Shown here piece by piece: positions 43,020-50,861 of a stretch of 64,000 nucleotides of DNA. The DNA is taken from positions 62,001 to 126,000 of the forward strand of contig NZ_JBFLVD010000008.1 of NCBI RefSeq assembly GCF_040750395.1, in the 5' to 3' direction. This DNA comes from Scandinavium sp002470465. Lineage in GTDB: Bacteria > Pseudomonadota > Gammaproteobacteria > Enterobacterales > Enterobacteriaceae. How positions within the stretch are numbered: the first letter of the stretch is position 1; each line of letters starts with the position of its first letter. The position numbers were made by a program, and so were the translations under genes. The notes beneath the pieces were generated by a model. It saw only the letters and a program-made list of their open reading frames with translations. It made no database searches and was not told the DNA's origin.

Positions 43020-43378
43020 GTTTTAAGGCTGATTTAAACTTAATGCGCAAGGAGTGGCATAACGCCTTTTATAATGGTGATACAGAGCAGTTAGACTATC
43101 TTGAAACAGAGTGGTTTATTTCTACCAATGGTCAGAAAATTCTTTATAAGGAGCACCAGTTACGCAAAGTCGATATGCGCCACCCGCAACATAAAAAATT
43201 ATCTATTACCAGAACTGAATACGAAGTTGAAATCCGGAAATTTAAAGATATTGCGTGTGTAACAGGTAAGGCGGCGTTAGACGACGGAGAGGATGTATCG
43301 AACATCGGGTTCGTTGAGAACTGGATTATGCTCAATGGTGGCTGGAAGCTGCAGTTCGTTACTTTTGAAGAGCTGTGA
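43016..43378 (+). CDS. NTF2/SnoaL-like (DUF4440-type) protein
   Basis: Predicted cone-shaped alpha+beta protein of 120 aa: an N-terminal helix pair (LMRKEWHNAFYNGDTEQLDYLETEWF) that opens the NTF2-like fold, then strands ending IGFVENWIMLNGGWKLQFVTFEEL. This architecture occurs in small enzymes, binding proteins and some immunity proteins, so no function is assigned. It is translationally coupled to the DUF2164 gene. Confidence 0.72.
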   Translation: MSFKADLNLMRKEWHNAFYNGDTEQLDYLETEWFISTNGQKILYKEHQLRKVDMRHPQHKKLSITRTEYEVEIRKFKDIACVTGKAALDDGEDVSNIGFVENWIMLNGGWKLQFVTFEEL

Positions 43379-43429
43379 AAGGGGCTGCTTCCCTTGTAAA
43401 TTTTAAAATCTTATGCGGAAAATATTTAA

Positions 43430-44050
43430 ATGGATGACGTTACGTTAAAAGAAATTAGTGGTTGGTTAATTGCAGTTGTTACTTTTTTAGGTGCCATATG
43501 GAAAAATAGGATGCATTTGAAAGAAAAATACCAATTTGACGTGTTGCTGAAAGAGCATGAGGCGATGCATGCTCGGAAAATGCAATCACTTGAAAATGCT
43601 TTACAGATTGAGAGAAACTTAGTTCAATTAGGACATGCGAAATTAATTGAAAAAAGAGCCAGCATTATTGATGATGTTTATAAATCATTAGTTGAACTGC
43701 ACGAAGCAAGTTGCGATACTATTCGGCCTGATTATTTTGGCAGGCATAAGCCATCAAACAAAGAAGCCTACGATCTTGCGCTACCTAAGTTTGATTCTTT
43801 TATCGACATATTTGAGAGAAATAAAATTTATTTTCCTTCGGATGTTGCAATTAAAATATCCACGTTTTATGTCGCTGCGGCGAAAACGTTAGATCAGGCA
43901 CGGGTTGTCATTAATTCTGGTGAGTCATATAGCCAAGGTAACACTCCAAACCTCCAAAAGTTATTTGAACAAGTAAATTATACAATGGGGGAAGCCCGTA
44001 AGACTGTAGAAGAAGAATTTAGGAATATCCTCCGAGTTCAAGATATTTGA
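43430..44050 (+). CDS. Unknown membrane-anchored, coiled-coil protein
   Basis: I do not recognise this 206-aa protein. One N-terminal membrane helix (ISGWLIAVVTFLGAIW, about 8-23) is followed by a charged cytoplasmic helix region with coiled-coil character (about 27-85, KEHEAMHARKMQSLENALQIER). The rest is a mostly helical soluble domain (about 86-206) with LVELHEASCDTIRPDYF and FDSFIDIFERNKIYFPSDV. It is notably AT-rich and uses rare codons such as ATA and AGA, unlike the flanking core genes. It lies at the edge of the island beside symE. The layout is compatible with a membrane sensor or a defence component, but nothing proves it. Confidence 0.6.
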   Translation: MDDVTLKEISGWLIAVVTFLGAIWKNRMHLKEKYQFDVLLKEHEAMHARKMQSLENALQIERNLVQLGHAKLIEKRASIIDDVYKSLVELHEASCDTIRPDYFGRHKPSNKEAYDLALPKFDSFIDIFERNKIYFPSDVAIKISTFYVAAAKTLDQARVVINSGESYSQGNTPNLQKLFEQVNYTMGEARKTVEEEFRNILRVQDI

Positions 44051-44094
44051 CATTGGATTACACTGTACGTCCCGAAACAGCTATTAAATTCTCT

Positions 44095-44122
44095 TAAAAT
44101 CTCCCGGCCCTGAAGCCGGGAG
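44095..44122 (-). terminator. Hairpin downstream of symE
   Basis: On the minus strand CTCCCGGC and GCCGGGAG form an 8-base-pair stem followed by ATTTT. It lies about 26 bases past the symE stop and near the convergent end of the orphan membrane-protein gene. Termination is plausible for symE. The T-tract is short. Confidence 0.5.
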
Positions 44123-44147
44123 CAGTCCAATACAACCAACCTGACCC

Positions 44148-44630
44148 TCAGTTCCCCCCACGAATCAAACAATCATTAGGATTACGACGAATCACCGGCA
44201 CATTACCGGTATCGTTCATCGGGTATGGGAACGTTCTGAGCCAGGTGGCGATCCTTTGTTTGTTCACATCGATAATGCTCAGCCCTTCCAGGCAGCCCCA
44301 CAGCTCGCGGGTGTTTTGCGGGGTGATAACGATACAGTCCGGCACCACGCGGATTTTGATTGGCATGCCGTCCAGAAAACCTGCTCTGGTCAGCCATTCT
44401 CCTGACAGGGGAATATACTGATGGCGGATCCGGGAATGCAGCTCGCAGCAGGCGGTGCTGGTTTCCGGAGTATCGGCTCTGGGGTGGATCGTTGCGGCGT
44501 CGGTGCTTTTTCCGTGCAGACGACGGGCGTTCTTTTTGTGCGTTACCTCGGGAAAACGAGCATTCGTTTCTGATTCCGGAAGATCTGTTTGGGCCACGGT
44601 GGGATCTGGCATACACTTCTGCTCAGCCAT
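44148..44630 (-). CDS. SymE-like toxin, type I toxin-antitoxin family
   Basis: SymE-type proteins have an AbrB-like fold and act as toxins that cut or bind RNA/nucleoid in E. coli. The gene encodes 160 aa from ATG 44630, chosen because GAGGAG lies 9 bases upstream. The open frame continues to 44684 without such a site. The conserved core is YIPLSGEWLTRAGFLDGMPIKIRVVPDCIVITPQ, at about residues 75-108. An N-terminal stretch of about 70 polar residues is longer than in E. coli SymE (113 aa in all). An antisense RNA (SymR type) would be expected on the plus strand over the leader. It was not identified with certainty. Confidence 0.8.
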   Translation of the reverse strand: MAEQKCMPDPTVAQTDLPESETNARFPEVTHKKNARRLHGKSTDAATIHPRADTPETSTACCELHSRIRHQYIPLSGEWLTRAGFLDGMPIKIRVVPDCIVITPQNTRELWGCLEGLSIIDVNKQRIATWLRTFPYPMNDTGNVPVIRRNPNDCLIRGGN

Positions 44631-44894
44631 AAATAACTCCTCAGTCAGTTGTTTGTGGTTAGCGGCGTAAAGGTGTTCGAGCACCTTTGCGCTGCGTCTT
44701 CTTAAATGCTTTTCTTTTACTTCTCTTCTTTTACTTCTCTTGTTCGGACCTTACTTATTGCGCGCATGGCTATTATACCTCGCTGGATATAATTACAGGC
44801 TGTGTGATTGTGGGAGAAAATGTGAAATGCGAGGGCGCTCCAGAGAAAAATGTAGGGAATGTAACAAGTGCAGAAATGGCTGAATGAGGGCTGT
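44631..44894. other. symE leader and intergenic region
   Basis: About 265 AT-rich bases between symE and mtnD. AAAGGTG and CACCTTT (44669-44688) form a stem around TTCGAG in the symE leader, about 40 bases before its start, where an antisense SymR-type RNA would pair. I looked for a LexA (SOS) box, as symE has in E. coli, and saw no good match. No gene is supported here. Confidence 0.45.
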
Positions 44895-44925
44895 AAAAAA
44901 AACCTCTCCGTCTTCACAAAGAGGC
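44895..44925 (-). terminator. Rho-independent terminator of mtnBCD
   Basis: On the minus strand CCTCT...AGAGG closes a hairpin (44903-44924) followed by eight T residues, beginning 11 bases past the mtnD stop. Termination of the mtnB-mtnC-mtnD transcript is expected here. Confidence 0.75.
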
Positions 44926-44935
44926 TTTCCTGTAT

Positions 44936-45478
44936 TTAACTCAGCTTCGGATACCCGCCCGCAATATCACTCCCGGTAAATTGAGCTACCCAACCTTCGG
45001 GATTGTCGAAAATACGGATGGCGGTGAAGTTTGGTTCTGAGCCCATATCAAACCAGTGCGGGGTGCCTGCGGGAACGGAGATCAGATCGTTTTTCTCGCA
45101 CAGCACCTGGAACACTTCGTTACCGATATGCAGGCAGAACAGCCCGGCGCCTGCCACGAAGAAGCGCACTTCGTCTTCGCCGTGAGTGTGTTCGTTGAGG
45201 AATTTCTCGCGCAGGGCGTCCTTCTGCGGGTTGTCGGCACGCAGGCTGATTACGTCCCAGCTCTGGTAGCCTTTTTCCTGCACCAGTTTGTCGATGGCGT
45301 GCTGGTAGGCGTTGATGACCGTTTCGGCGGTCGGGTTTTCACCCAGATCCCGATCGGCCTGCCAGCGTTCGAAACGCACGCCTTTGCCGTTCAGCTGCTG
45401 TTGAATTTCGTGGCCGTCGGTGCTGTGCCAGGTCGGGCGGCTGGCGTCAGAATCAGAGAAAATAGTCAGGGCGCTCAT
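44936..45478 (-). CDS. mtnD: Acireductone dioxygenase
   Basis: Cupin metalloenzyme, 180 aa. The Fe form oxidises acireductone to 4-methylthio-2-oxobutanoate and formate. The Ni form makes an off-pathway product with CO. The metal site HTHGEDEVRFFVAG (His, His, Glu) and the later GTPHWFDMG histidine are seen. It overlaps mtnC upstream by 4 bases and is the last gene of mtnB-mtnC-mtnD. Confidence 0.95.
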   Translation of the reverse strand: MSALTIFSDSDASRPTWHSTDGHEIQQQLNGKGVRFERWQADRDLGENPTAETVINAYQHAIDKLVQEKGYQSWDVISLRADNPQKDALREKFLNEHTHGEDEVRFFVAGAGLFCLHIGNEVFQVLCEKNDLISVPAGTPHWFDMGSEPNFTAIRIFDNPEGWVAQFTGSDIAGGYPKLS

Positions 45479-46164
45479 GAGGGGATCTGCTCCAGGTCAA
45501 TGTCGTCGAATCGGGAAACCTGCGGGTGATGGCTGGCGGCATCATCATCGCCACGAATTAACTGCACGGTGCGGAATCCGGCCTCGCGGGCGGCGTCCAG
45601 CTCCTGATGTATATCGCTTAAAAACAGAATGTGTCCCGCAGGTTGCCCAAGCTGTTCCGCAATGTTCCGGTAAGACTGCACTTCGCGCTTAGCGCCGACG
45701 TGCGTGTCAAAATAGCCGCTGAACAGATGAGTAATATCACCTTCGTCGCTGTAGCCAAATAACAGTTTTTGCGCCGCCACCGAGCCGGAGGAATAAACAT
45801 ACAGATCAACGCCCTGGGCTTTCCATTTCTCCAGCGTTGGCAACACGTCCGGGTAGAGGTGGCCGGTGAAGTCGCCGTTCACATAGCCGTCGCGCCAGAT
45901 CAGGCCCTGCAACGCCTTCAGCGCCGTCGACTTTTTATCTTCATCCATAAAGCGGAAAAGAGTGTCGATAAGTTCCTGGATACCGGCCTGCGGCTGGGCG
46001 ATTTCTTCCCGCAGATCGCTCAGGATGGATTTCACAGGATCCGAATCCTGCTGCGTAGTCACAAACGCCGCCAGGCGCTCGCGTGCGTAGGGAAACAGCA
46101 CGTTGTGGACGAAGCGAATATCGCTGGTGGTGCCTTCAATGTCGGTCACTATGGCGCGGATCAT
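45475..46164 (-). CDS. mtnC: Enolase-phosphatase E1
   Basis: Bifunctional HAD-family enzyme, 229 aa from ATG 46164 (MIRAIVTDIEGTTSDI), that enolises and dephosphorylates the diketo intermediate to acireductone. HAD motifs are DIEGTTS (nucleophile Asp), LYVYSSGSVAAQKLLFG and LFLSDIHQELDAA. The 11 codons upstream in frame lie inside mtnB and are rejected. There are 4-base overlaps on both sides. Confidence 0.95.
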   Translation of the reverse strand: MIRAIVTDIEGTTSDIRFVHNVLFPYARERLAAFVTTQQDSDPVKSILSDLREEIAQPQAGIQELIDTLFRFMDEDKKSTALKALQGLIWRDGYVNGDFTGHLYPDVLPTLEKWKAQGVDLYVYSSGSVAAQKLLFGYSDEGDITHLFSGYFDTHVGAKREVQSYRNIAEQLGQPAGHILFLSDIHQELDAAREAGFRTVQLIRGDDDAASHHPQVSRFDDIDLEQIPS

Positions 46165-46775
46165 GGTTTCTCCAGTTGGCGCAGGCGCAGTTCGCATTCA
46201 AACAAAAATTCCAGCCCTTCGAGATGACGGCGCGCTTCGGCGACGTCGCGACCCCAGCAGGTCAGGCCGTGGCCGCGCAGCAGGAAGCCGTAGCTGAGCG
46301 GGCGTTCGCTGGCGTAGTGTTCGATGCGGCGGGCAAGGGCGTCGATGTCCTGGTCGTTATCAAATACGGGAACAGCCACGCTGTCGAGATGGCTGCTCTG
46401 GCCGCGCAGCGATTTTTGCATTTCGTAGCCGTGCAGTACTAATTCAGCCGATTTTTCAATGCGTGAGAGAACGGTCGCGTTGACGGTATGAACGTGCAAA
46501 ACCGCCCCGGCTTCCGGGAACAAACGATAAATCAGGGTATGCAGGCCGGTTTCTGCGGAGGGTTTGCGGCCTGAAGGTGCCTGATTAGTGGCGATCTCGA
46601 CCTGCAAAAAGTCGGCTTCCGTGAGCGAGCCTTTGTCTTTGCCGGATTCGCTGAGCCAGCAGGTTCGTGCATCTTCCCGCACGGACATATTCCCACCGGT
46701 AGCGGGTGCCCAGCCTTTGCGTCCAATCCAGTGGCAGGCTTCAACGAGGGCGCTAAGTGGCCGATTTTCAGTCAT
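46161..46775 (-). CDS. mtnB: Methylthioribulose-1-phosphate dehydratase
   Basis: Class II aldolase-like zinc dehydratase, 204 aa, turning methylthioribulose 1-phosphate into the diketo intermediate. It has the fold marks GWAPATGGNMSVR, AVLHVHTVNATVLSR (two zinc histidines), LHGYEMQKSLRG and FLLRGHGLTCWG. It is first gene of mtnBCD, divergent from mtnE over tandem met boxes. Confidence 0.95.
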   Translation of the reverse strand: MTENRPLSALVEACHWIGRKGWAPATGGNMSVREDARTCWLSESGKDKGSLTEADFLQVEIATNQAPSGRKPSAETGLHTLIYRLFPEAGAVLHVHTVNATVLSRIEKSAELVLHGYEMQKSLRGQSSHLDSVAVPVFDNDQDIDALARRIEHYASERPLSYGFLLRGHGLTCWGRDVAEARRHLEGLEFLFECELRLRQLEKP

Positions 46776-46813
46776 TTTACCGTTCTCCGCAGGCGGGAAT
46801 ATTCATATCGTTT

Positions 46814-46829
46814 AGACGTCTAAGCGTCT
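46814..46829. promoter_or_regulatory. Tandem MetJ boxes between mtnB and mtnE
   Basis: AGACGTCT (46814-46821) is followed directly by AAGCGTCT (46822-46829), two adjacent 8-base met boxes, the first perfect and the second with two mismatches. They lie 39 bases from the mtnB start and about 70 from mtnE, so MetJ likely represses both directions. Confidence 0.82.
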
Positions 46830-46897
46830 TGATTGCCAAATACTAACATCGTGTTATAGTGGCAGCAACAACTGCATTACATTCGGGTAAAACGATA

Positions 46898-48058
46898 ATG
46901 AGCACTAACCGACTGATTCCGCAAAGCAAACTTCCCAATCTCGGCACCACCATTTTTACGCAGATGAGCGCGCTGGCCCTTGAACACAAGGCGATCAACC
47001 TGTCTCAGGGGTTTCCGGATTTTGACGGCCCACGCTTTTTACAGGAACGCCTGGCGCATCACGTTGCGCAGGGCGCGAACCAGTACGCGCCGATGACGGG
47101 CGTGCCCGCGCTGCGTGAAGCAATTGCGGCTAAAACGGCTGAGCTTTACGGATATGTGCCGGATGCGAATACCGACATCAGCGTGACGGCGGGCGCAACC
47201 GAAGCATTGTATGCCGCGATTACCGCGCTGGTGCGGGAAGACGACGAAGTTATTTGTTTTGACCCTAGCTACGACAGCTACGCGCCCGCGGTGGAACTTT
47301 CCGGCGGCGTACTGAAACGTATTGCGCTCCAGCCGCCGCATTTTCGCGTCGACTGGCAGGCGTTTGCGGCGCTCCTGAGCGATAAAACCAGGCTGGTTAT
47401 TCTGAATACGCCTCACAACCCCTCGGCGACCGTGTGGCAGAAAAGTGATTTCGACGCCCTGTGGCAGGCCATTGCGGAACGTGAAATTTACGTCATCAGC
47501 GATGAAGTGTACGAGCACATTAGCTTTGCGGCGGAAGGCCACGCCAGCGTACTGGCGCATCCGCAGCTGCGTGAGCGCGCGGTGGCGGTCTCCTCGTTCG
47601 GTAAAACCTTCCATATGACCGGCTGGAAGGTAGGCTACTGCGTGGCGCCTGCTGAAATCAGCGCGGAGCTGCGAAAAGTGCATCAGTACCTGACGTTCGC
47701 GGTGAATACACCCGCGCAGCTGGCGCTGGCGGATATGCTGCGCAGCCAGCCGGAACATTATCGCGAACTACCAGAGTTCTACCGTGCGCGTCGGGATGTG
47801 TTTATTAACGCGCTGGCGAACAGTCGTCTGGAGATTCTGCCGTGCGAAGGGACTTATTTTCTGCTGGCCGACTACAGCGCGATATCCGATCTGGATGACG
47901 TGAGCTTTTGCCAGTGGCTGACCAAAGAGGTGGGCGTCGCGGCGATCCCGCTGTCGGTGTTCTGCGCCGATCCTTTCCCGCATAAGCTGATTCGCCTGTG
48001 CTTTGCCAAGCAGGAATCGACGCTGCTGGCCGCCGCCGAACGGCTGTGCCAGCTGTAG
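46898..48058 (+). CDS. mtnE: Methionine aminotransferase (YbdL), PLP-dependent
   Basis: Class I aminotransferase, 386 aa from ATG 46898 (MSTNRLIPQSKLPNLGTTIF), orthologous to E. coli YbdL, which prefers methionine. Here it should catalyse the last salvage step, 4-methylthio-2-oxobutanoate to methionine. PLP-fold blocks are INLSQGFPDFDGP, NQYAPMTGVPALREAIA, TAGATEALYAAI, NTPHNPSATVW, SDEVYEHI and the lysine region SSFGKTFHMTGWKVGY. A second name is ybdL. Confidence 0.93.
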   Translation: MSTNRLIPQSKLPNLGTTIFTQMSALALEHKAINLSQGFPDFDGPRFLQERLAHHVAQGANQYAPMTGVPALREAIAAKTAELYGYVPDANTDISVTAGATEALYAAITALVREDDEVICFDPSYDSYAPAVELSGGVLKRIALQPPHFRVDWQAFAALLSDKTRLVILNTPHNPSATVWQKSDFDALWQAIAEREIYVISDEVYEHISFAAEGHASVLAHPQLRERAVAVSSFGKTFHMTGWKVGYCVAPAEISAELRKVHQYLTFAVNTPAQLALADMLRSQPEHYRELPEFYRARRDVFINALANSRLEILPCEGTYFLLADYSAISDLDDVSFCQWLTKEVGVAAIPLSVFCADPFPHKLIRLCFAKQESTLLAAAERLCQL

Positions 48059-48685
48059 CTATTTCACCGTCCAGGCTTCGGAAAACTGACGGTCGCTGAA
48101 CATATCCAGCAGGCCGTTGATTTGCCGCAGCCGCAGCACTTCGTCGGCGTCCATTCCCAGCTCCTCGCCGATTTTCTTGTCTGTCCAGCCGAGCTGCGCC
48201 AGCTCGCGGATGATGTCGGCCATCGCGTTAATCTGATGCCGCCCGCGCGCCCGGTTGTGGCGGATGGTGGAAGCCATGCGTCCGGAGGTTTCGCTGGCTT
48301 CGTTTTGCAGTACCGCTACCGGCAGATAACCTTTCAGCTTCGACTTCAGCGCGCTCTTTGACGTGGCGAGCTGCTGGCGGTGAAAGCCATCGATAATTTC
48401 ATAATGCTGATTCTCAGGCTCATGCACCACAATAGGCTGGGTAAAACCATCGGTTTGCAGCGATTTCAGCAGCAGCTTTTTCTCCGGCGGGGCGACGTTG
48501 TTGGGGTTGTAATCGTTCGGGGTGATTTCATCCTGCTTTACCCACAGCACGCAGTCTACCGGCTGATCGCGAAACGGGCTTGTACGATGGAGCGCGATGC
48601 GGAAGGCGTTTATCGCTTCAATGCGTTCTGCCTCCGGCAGCGTTTCCAGCCAGGCGGTCATCTGGTCGATCATTTGCTTTTGCAT
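48059..48685 (-). CDS. ybdM: ParB-like nuclease-domain protein YbdM (IbrB family)
   Basis: ParB/sulfiredoxin-type protein, 208 aa from ATG 48685. An upstream in-frame GTG at 48697 is less likely because its ribosome-binding site would be too close. The ParB-like core is VLWVKQDEITPNDYNPNNVAPPEKKLL, with VHEPENQHYEIIDGFHR. A helix-turn-helix-like end (LAQLGWTDKKIGEELGMDADEVLRLRQI) suggests DNA binding. It overlaps the ybdN 3' end. YbdM and YbdN resemble the IbrB/IbrA pair that controls surface-protein genes in E. coli. Function here unproven. Confidence 0.9.
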   Translation of the reverse strand: MQKQMIDQMTAWLETLPEAERIEAINAFRIALHRTSPFRDQPVDCVLWVKQDEITPNDYNPNNVAPPEKKLLLKSLQTDGFTQPIVVHEPENQHYEIIDGFHRQQLATSKSALKSKLKGYLPVAVLQNEASETSGRMASTIRHNRARGRHQINAMADIIRELAQLGWTDKKIGEELGMDADEVLRLRQINGLLDMFSDRQFSEAWTVK

Positions 48686-49893
48686 AAAATTCCCCACTCC
48701 TGTCGTTTTTTCGCCATGTGCTGGCTATAGCGCTTGTAGTGCTGCGATTTTGTCGGGCTGAATGAGAGCATCCGGCACCAGTAATCGTTGTTTAACAGAA
48801 CTTTGCAGATGCGACGCCACGAGGGAATGTCCTTCGATCCGGTGTCGCCCGTCTGGGTATCCGGAATGTCCTCCATGCCCTGTTTCTGATACCAGTGCAG
48901 ATAAACGGCAATTTTATTGCGATAGTGCTCGGCGGTGGGTGGCGGCATGGTTTCCAGTAAGAAGAGAGCGTAGGTTTTCCAGCTGTGACCTTCGGGTTTT
49001 TCCAGCTTGCGGTGGCCGTAAAACTGATTGTCATGTCCTGCGTAGACGCCGCCGCTGTGGACGCCGCTGACCCGCTCGCACATCGCCGCCCAGCGATCCG
49101 GCTCAAGCACGTGATACAGCCACAATCCCTGACGCTGCTCCGGGCCAAACGGTTCACAGATGCGCATGTAGCGCAGCGGAACGCCGGCCTGATACATCAG
49201 ATTATACAATGGGTTATAAGGTAAATCGCTGCGGGAGAACCACGTCCAGATATCTGCCGTTTTCCAGTCGTAAATCGGGTAGATATACCAGGCGTGGCCG
49301 CCGGGGGCGATGCTGGTCCAGGGCTTGTCGTCCGCGAAGCGCAGCTTGCGCTGGGAGGCTATCGCCAGGAAACGGGTATAGGACTCATCGGCGCGGATGC
49401 CGATCGTCACTGCCGCCGGGCGCTTTTGTGAGAACCATTCGGCAAACTCCCGGACAAACTGCTCGAAGGAGATGCCCGTTTGGTAAAACGGGAAAAAGGC
49501 TGGATCGGTGATTGCGTGCTCCGGCGGCTGGCGCACCCAGGGTACGCCAGGTTCCCAGCATTGCCATTCCGGACTGAACTGGGTGAGCGCATTCGGCGTG
49601 GTCAGCGGCAATGCGACCCAATAAAAGGTGTCGATAACGTCAGCATATTCCAGCCGCATATTTTCGCAGTGCTCAATAGTGCTTGAAAATTGGGCCTCCC
49701 AGTCAATAAACAGGACGCTGAATTTTTTATTGAGCTTTCTTGCAAGCTGGCCGGTTAAATGCAGCATCACGGTGGAATCTTTACCGCCAGAAAAGGAGAC
49801 GCAAACTCGTTCGAAATTAGTAAGCGTCCAGATGACTCTTTCTGTGCTGGCATCGATCACGGACTGATTAAGCGGAATTTTATAGAGTGACAT
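48670..49893 (-). CDS. ybdN: PAPS reductase-like protein YbdN (IbrA family)
   Basis: Adenine-nucleotide alpha-hydrolase-type protein, 407 aa. The PP-loop SFSGGKDSTVMLHL lies at about residues 33-46, followed by FIDWEAQFSSTIEHCE, GIRADESYTRFLAI and YPIYDWKTADIWTW as in the phosphoadenylyl-sulfate reductase family. The cysteine motif of true reductases is not obvious, so a modifying or regulatory role with YbdM is more likely. It is first of a ybdN-ybdM pair. E. coli ybdO, normally next, is missing. Confidence 0.9.
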   Translation of the reverse strand: MSLYKIPLNQSVIDASTERVIWTLTNFERVCVSFSGGKDSTVMLHLTGQLARKLNKKFSVLFIDWEAQFSSTIEHCENMRLEYADVIDTFYWVALPLTTPNALTQFSPEWQCWEPGVPWVRQPPEHAITDPAFFPFYQTGISFEQFVREFAEWFSQKRPAAVTIGIRADESYTRFLAIASQRKLRFADDKPWTSIAPGGHAWYIYPIYDWKTADIWTWFSRSDLPYNPLYNLMYQAGVPLRYMRICEPFGPEQRQGLWLYHVLEPDRWAAMCERVSGVHSGGVYAGHDNQFYGHRKLEKPEGHSWKTYALFLLETMPPPTAEHYRNKIAVYLHWYQKQGMEDIPDTQTGDTGSKDIPSWRRICKVLLNNDYWCRMLSFSPTKSQHYKRYSQHMAKKRQEWGILCKSK

Positions 49894-50076
49894 TCCGTTG
49901 CCTTAAGAATTTATAGGATTAACAGAGGGTCAAGTATACACCAATTTAATATCAGCCTGTCGGTTGACATGTTTTTTAATATATTCACGAAATCAATTAA
50001 TTGATCCGGTGTAATTTTTATGGGTGATAAGTAAAGAGATGAAGAAAAGGGAAGGAGCCAGGGATTGGGGATGAAA

Positions 50077-50109
50077 AGGGTAAATTTATCACATGACTCA
50101 TTTACCCTT
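50077..50109 (-). terminator. Terminator downstream of dsbG
   Basis: On the minus strand AAAGGGTAAAT pairs with ATTTACCCTTT (11 base pairs), followed by TTTTC. It begins about 6 bases after the dsbG stop. Confidence 0.7.
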
Positions 50110-50114
50110 TCTCA

Positions 50115-50861
50115 CTATTTTTCGCCCATCATCGCTTTCAGGTTTTCGGCATCAGGCAGGCCGACGACCTGCTGGAGCATATTTTCCGCGTTCAGATAAT
50201 AAATAGCAGGTGTGGCATTTGCGCCTAATGCATCCATTATTTTCTGATTGTTGTTGAGGATTTCCATTTGTTCCGGCGGAACGGATGTCGCGACGTTCAG
50301 CTTCAATTTCCCGCCGGACTGTTCGTAATCGTGCCAGGTTTTAGCCGGATCCTGGCTGCCAAGAATGGCTGCGGCGGTGGCAGGGCTTTCCGGTTTGATG
50401 ACGCCAACCATCAGGGTGCGAAGCTGTACTTTGCCGGACTCCACCCACGGGCGAACCTGCTGCCAGAACTGCTTGCAGTAGGGGCAGAATGGATCGGCGA
50501 ACACATACACCACGCGCGGAGCAGTTTTTTTGCCATCGAGGATCCAGTGTGCCTTTTCCATCTGCTGCCAGAGCTCGCGCCCGGCAGGCGCGTAGACCTC
50601 TTTCTGAATGATCTGCTCGCTCAGGTTGGTGCCTTGCTCATCGTACATATAGCCCGAGATGGCGTGCTTGCCGTCCGGCGTAAGGTAAATGGTGACGCCC
50701 ATATCCTGATATTTGCCGAGCCAGCCTTTCATGCCGTCCGGAGCATCAAAGGGCTTCAGAATAGTAATACCCTGTTTCTCTAACGCTTTTACCGGGGCGG
50801 GCAGATCCTGAGCCGACGCTATCAGCGGTGCAAGCGCGAGTAAGTGGACCAGTTTTCGCAC
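50115..50861 (-). CDS. dsbG: Thiol:disulfide interchange protein DsbG
   Basis: Periplasmic disulfide isomerase/sulfenic-acid reductase, 248 aa. The signal peptide is 1-17 (LLALAPLIASA/QDLPAP). The N-terminal dimerisation domain is followed by a thioredoxin domain with the active site FADPFCPYCKQFW (CxxC). A cis-proline region is seen in NATPAIYYLN. It is divergent from ahpC, an arrangement kept in E. coli where both respond to OxyR. Confidence 0.95.
   Translation of the reverse strand: MRKLVHLLALAPLIASAQDLPAPVKALEKQGITILKPFDAPDGMKGWLGKYQDMGVTIYLTPDGKHAISGYMYDEQGTNLSEQIIQKEVYAPAGRELWQQMEKAHWILDGKKTAPRVVYVFADPFCPYCKQFWQQVRPWVESGKVQLRTLMVGVIKPESPATAAAILGSQDPAKTWHDYEQSGGKLKLNVATSVPPEQMEILNNNQKIMDALGANATPAIYYLNAENMLQQVVGLPDAENLKAMMGEK

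Noticed and set aside
44640..44800. LexA (SOS) box upstream of symE
   Set aside because: No CTGT-N8-ACAG match with acceptable flanks was seen.
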